Assembly: GCA_009787675.1 (NCBI GenBank)
Contig: WQSU01000126.1
Location: 148 to 6,265, forward strand
DNA length: 6,118 nucleotides
Source: Lentimicrobiaceae bacterium
GTDB taxonomy: Bacteria; Bacteroidota; Bacteroidia; Bacteroidales; WCHB1-69
Direction: 5' to 3'
Below are positions 3,375 through 6,118 of the stretch, piece by piece; within the stretch, counting starts at the first letter, position 1, and every line of letters starts with the position of its first letter. The notes beneath the pieces are model-generated. The model was not told the DNA's origin, did no database searches, and worked only from the letters and a program-made list of their open reading frames with translations. The translations under genes were made by a program, and so were the position numbers.

Positions 3375-6118
3375 ATGCACAAATTTGTAAAAAACATCAT
3401 AGGATTTTCATTAAAAAATCACATATTAATTCTGTTTTTAACTGCTATTTTGTTAGTTGCAGGGGTGATTTCTTACATCAACACGCCGATAGAAGCCTAT
3501 CCCGATGTAACCAATACGCGGGTGCGGGTCATTACGCAATGGTCGGGACGAAGCGCCGAAGAGGTAGAAAAATTTGTTACTCTGCCTGTTATGCGGGTAA
3601 TGAATACGATTCCACGAAAAACGGAAGTACGTTCCACCTCATTGTTTGGACTATCGGTAATAACCGTAATTTTTGAAGATGGCGTTGATGATTTTTTCGC
3701 CCAACAATATGCGTCTAACCGTATGCAGGACTTGAATTTGCCCGAAGGTGCAGACGCTTCTATTGAGCCGCCAAGTGGTGCAACGGGCGAGATTTACCGC
3801 TATGTTTTGAAAAGCAATTTGCCGATTCGGGAGGTTGCCGCTATCAATGAATGGGTTATTGAGCGGGAACTCCTGTCCGTTCCGGGCGTGGCAAGCATTG
3901 TGTCTTTTGGCGGTGAGGAAAAAATTTACGAAATAAAGGTCAATCCCGCCGAACTGCTCAATTACGATTTATCGCCTTTGGAAGTGTATGAGGCAGTAGC
4001 AAACAGCAACATCAATGTAGGCGGCGATGTGATTCAAAAAGGCAGTCAGGCATTTGTAGTCAGAGGATTAGGACTTTTGGAAAGCATTGAAGATATAGAA
4101 AATACGCTGATAGAAGTTCGCGGCAGTACGCCCATTCGCATCAAACAGGTGGCAGACGTGAGAGTGTCGTCAAAACCGCGACTTGGGCAGGTGGGCTTAG
4201 ATGATGACGATGACCTTGTGCAAGGAATTGTGATTATGTTGCGCGGCGAAAACCCGGGCGAAGTCATTAAAAATCTGAAACTTAAAATTGATGAACTCAA
4301 CGAGCGGATTTTACCCGAAAATATAAAAATTGAGCCGTTTTTAGACCGTACTACGCTTGTAAATGCAACCGTAAGCACGGTTGTAAAAAATTTATTGGAA
4401 GGAATTTTACTCGTTTCGCTTGTTGTGTTTATTTTCCTGTTTAATTGGCGCACCACCTTGATTGTGGCTTCGGTCATTCCACTCTCTTTTTTGTTCGCAA
4501 TCATGATGTTACGAATACAAGGCTTGCCCGCTAACCTGATTTCTATGGGGGCATTGGACTTTGGATTATTGCTGGAAGGAACGCTCGTAATTGTTGAAGT
4601 TATTTTTGTGGCGATGGTCAAGCGCACAGAAGAAGTGGGCAACCGTTTTGCTTATTCCAGCAAAGGCGGTTTGATAAAAAACAGCGCAGGAAACGTGGCA
4701 TCGCACCTGCTTTTTGCCCAATTGATACTAATTGTGGCGCTGTTTCCCATATTTTCGTTTCAAAAAGTAGAAGGAAAAATGTTTTCACCCTTGGCGTTTA
4801 CGTTGGGTTATGCGTTGTTAGGCTCGCTGATTTTGTCGCTGACTTACGTTCCTGTTATGTGTAAAATACTATTAATCAAACCTATTAATGAAAAAACAAA
4901 TATCATCAGCCGAATGAGTATTTTGGCAGTAGATAAGGCATATCAATTTTCAACACGCTATCGAAAAGATACAGTTATAGCGTTTTGCGTACTTTTGGGT
5001 GTGTGTTTTTTGCGTTTCAGTTTTTGGGGAACAGAATTTATCCCTACCATGAACGAAGGGGCGGTATATATTCGGGCAACATTGCCCAATAGCATCAACC
5101 TTGACGAAGCCGTTAAAGTTACTAAGGATATGAAAGTTAAACTGCGAAATTTTGACGAGGTGCAATTTGTGCTTTCTCAAACCGGTCGCCCCAACGACGG
5201 CACCGACCCGACAGGATTTTTCAACGTTGAATTTCATACACAGTTGAAATCGGAAAAGGAATGGAAACGGAAAATCAAAAAAGAGGACTTGATAAAACAG
5301 ATGCAGGATTCTTTGGCTGTTTATCCGGGAGTGATTATTGGTTTTAGTCAGCCCATTCAAGACAATGTAGAAGAATATGTTGCGGGAGTAAAAAGTTCGT
5401 TGGTTATCAAGATTTACGGCAATGATTTGCAGGAATTGGAAAATTTTGCCGACCAAACGGTAGCCATCATAAAAGATGTCAGAGGTGTGGAAGATGTGAA
5501 CGTGTTCCGCAGTATCGGTTTACCTGAATTGCAAATACAGTTGGACGAATCGCGCATGGCGCGTTATTCCGTATCAAAGGCTGATGCACAGGCAGTTATT
5601 GAAATGGCAATCGGCGGAAAAGCGGCTACTAAATTTTACGAAGGCGAGCGTACTTTCGATATTTCTGTACGTTTTCAGAAAGAATACCGCGATGACGAAG
5701 TGAAAATCGGCAATATTTTAATTCCAACGATGGACAAAAAATATGTGCCGCTAAAAGAAATCGCTGATATTTCGTTCATTACGGGACCTACCTTTATTTA
5801 TCGGGACGGCAGCAGCCGCTACGTGGGCGTTGGCTTCAGCATTCGCAACCGCGATTTAGGCTCTACCATTGCCGAGGCGCAGAAAAAAGTACAAGAACAG
5901 ATAACATTAAACCCCGAAAACAAAATGGTATGGGCAGGCGAATTTGAAAGTCAACAACGTGCCACCAAACGCTTGATGGTTATTATTCCCGCTGTTTTAT
6001 TGTTGATTTTGTTTTTGTTGTATATGAATTTCGGAACGGTAAAAGACACACTGATTGCCGCAAGCATCATTCCTTATGCTTTTATCGGCGGATTTATCTC
6101 GTTGTGGATTACTGGAAC
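3375..6118 (+). CDS. RND efflux permease, heavy-metal type (CzcA/CusA family), C-terminus outside the window
   Basis: Translation from ATG 3375 stays open to the right edge: 914 complete codons, against roughly 1040-1060 for full CzcA/CusA proteins, so only the last membrane helices are missing. Order: TM1 at about residues 17-36; a first periplasmic porter loop with EAYPDVTNTRVRVITQWSG; TM2 near 343-360; TM3 near 367-383; TM4 carrying the proton-relay motif DFGLLLEGTLVIVE at 395-408; TM5-6 around 435-500 with GKMFSPLAFT; TM7 near 533-550; a second porter/docking loop with TEFIPTMNEG and SQTGRPNDGTDPTGFFN; TM8 from about 868; TM9 at the edge. The protein would drive proton-coupled export of divalent metals or related substrates through an adaptor and outer-membrane channel. 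Met residues that bind Cu/Ag in CusA appear to be replaced, so CusA-like copper export is unlikely. TM4 has Glu401 where CzcA has Asp408. The natural partner adaptor ends at base 403. Confidence 0.93.
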   Translation, partial: MHKFVKNIIGFSLKNHILILFLTAILLVAGVISYINTPIEAYPDVTNTRVRVITQWSGRSAEEVEKFVTLPVMRVMNTIPRKTEVRSTSLFGLSVITVIFEDGVDDFFAQQYASNRMQDLNLPEGADASIEPPSGATGEIYRYVLKSNLPIREVAAINEWVIERELLSVPGVASIVSFGGEEKIYEIKVNPAELLNYDLSPLEVYEAVANSNINVGGDVIQKGSQAFVVRGLGLLESIEDIENTLIEVRGSTPIRIKQVADVRVSSKPRLGQVGLDDDDDLVQGIVIMLRGENPGEVIKNLKLKIDELNERILPENIKIEPFLDRTTLVNATVSTVVKNLLEGILLVSLVVFIFLFNWRTTLIVASVIPLSFLFAIMMLRIQGLPANLISMGALDFGLLLEGTLVIVEVIFVAMVKRTEEVGNRFAYSSKGGLIKNSAGNVASHLLFAQLILIVALFPIFSFQKVEGKMFSPLAFTLGYALLGSLILSLTYVPVMCKILLIKPINEKTNIISRMSILAVDKAYQFSTRYRKDTVIAFCVLLGVCFLRFSFWGTEFIPTMNEGAVYIRATLPNSINLDEAVKVTKDMKVKLRNFDEVQFVLSQTGRPNDGTDPTGFFNVEFHTQLKSEKEWKRKIKKEDLIKQMQDSLAVYPGVIIGFSQPIQDNVEEYVAGVKSSLVIKIYGNDLQELENFADQTVAIIKDVRGVEDVNVFRSIGLPELQIQLDESRMARYSVSKADAQAVIEMAIGGKAATKFYEGERTFDISVRFQKEYRDDEVKIGNILIPTMDKKYVPLKEIADISFITGPTFIYRDGSSRYVGVGFSIRNRDLGSTIAEAQKKVQEQITLNPENKMVWAGEFESQQRATKRLMVIIPAVLLLILFLLYMNFGTVKDTLIAASIIPYAFIGGFISLWITG

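Noticed and set aside
4046..4642. 198-codon open frame on the minus strand
   Set aside because: It lies entirely inside the permease gene, whose + strand reading has clear RND motifs; the minus product is Ser/Thr/Ile-rich low-complexity sequence typical of a shadow frame.
4950..5456. 168-codon open frame on the minus strand
   Set aside because: Antisense to the permease periplasmic loop; no recognisable domain and no promoter or leader of its own.

Overview
The window looks like a piece of a Bacteroidota chromosome or large mobile element. Three things point there. A promoter between the first two genes has the Bacteroidota form (TTG, a 20-base spacer, then TATCTTTG). The start codons lack Shine-Dalgarno sequences and are preceded by A-rich leaders. 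The efflux proteins resemble Bacteroidota versions of the CzcA/CzcB families. This assignment is an inference from sequence style, not from a database match.

Layout, with every gene on the + strand: (1) bases 1-403, the C-terminal end of an RND efflux periplasmic adaptor (CzcB/CusB-like). (2) 404-536, a spacer with a good promoter. (3) 537-1709, a DUF262-family protein. (4) 1706-2434, an uncharacterised protein with a HEPN-type R-x4-H motif, overlapping the previous gene by four bases (ATGA). (5) 2435-2480, a short spacer holding what may be the first codons of a lost AlbA_2-type gene. (6) 2481-3353, a full-length dinD homologue. (7) From 3375 past the right edge, the RND permease (CzcA/CusA-like), of which 914 residues are visible without an in-frame stop.

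The adaptor and the permease are normally adjacent partners of one tripartite pump. Here about 3 kb of unrelated genes sits between them. The DUF262 and HEPN-like genes are very AT-rich, the efflux genes are clearly richer in GC, and dinD lies between. DUF262, HEPN, AlbA_2 and DinD proteins are all familiar residents of restriction or defence loci in this phylum. The simplest reading is a small defence-type cargo, possibly built in more than one step, inserted into an efflux operon so that the cargo promoter can now also feed the permease.

The best candidate for an undescribed system is the translationally coupled DUF262 plus HEPN-like pair. The DUF262 protein would be an NTP-using or DNA-binding sensor and the HEPN-like protein a possible RNase effector or toxin. 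Other observations worth checking are a perfect 14-bp inverted repeat, codon-aligned inside dinD, and an Asp-to-Glu change in the proton-relay motif of the permease.
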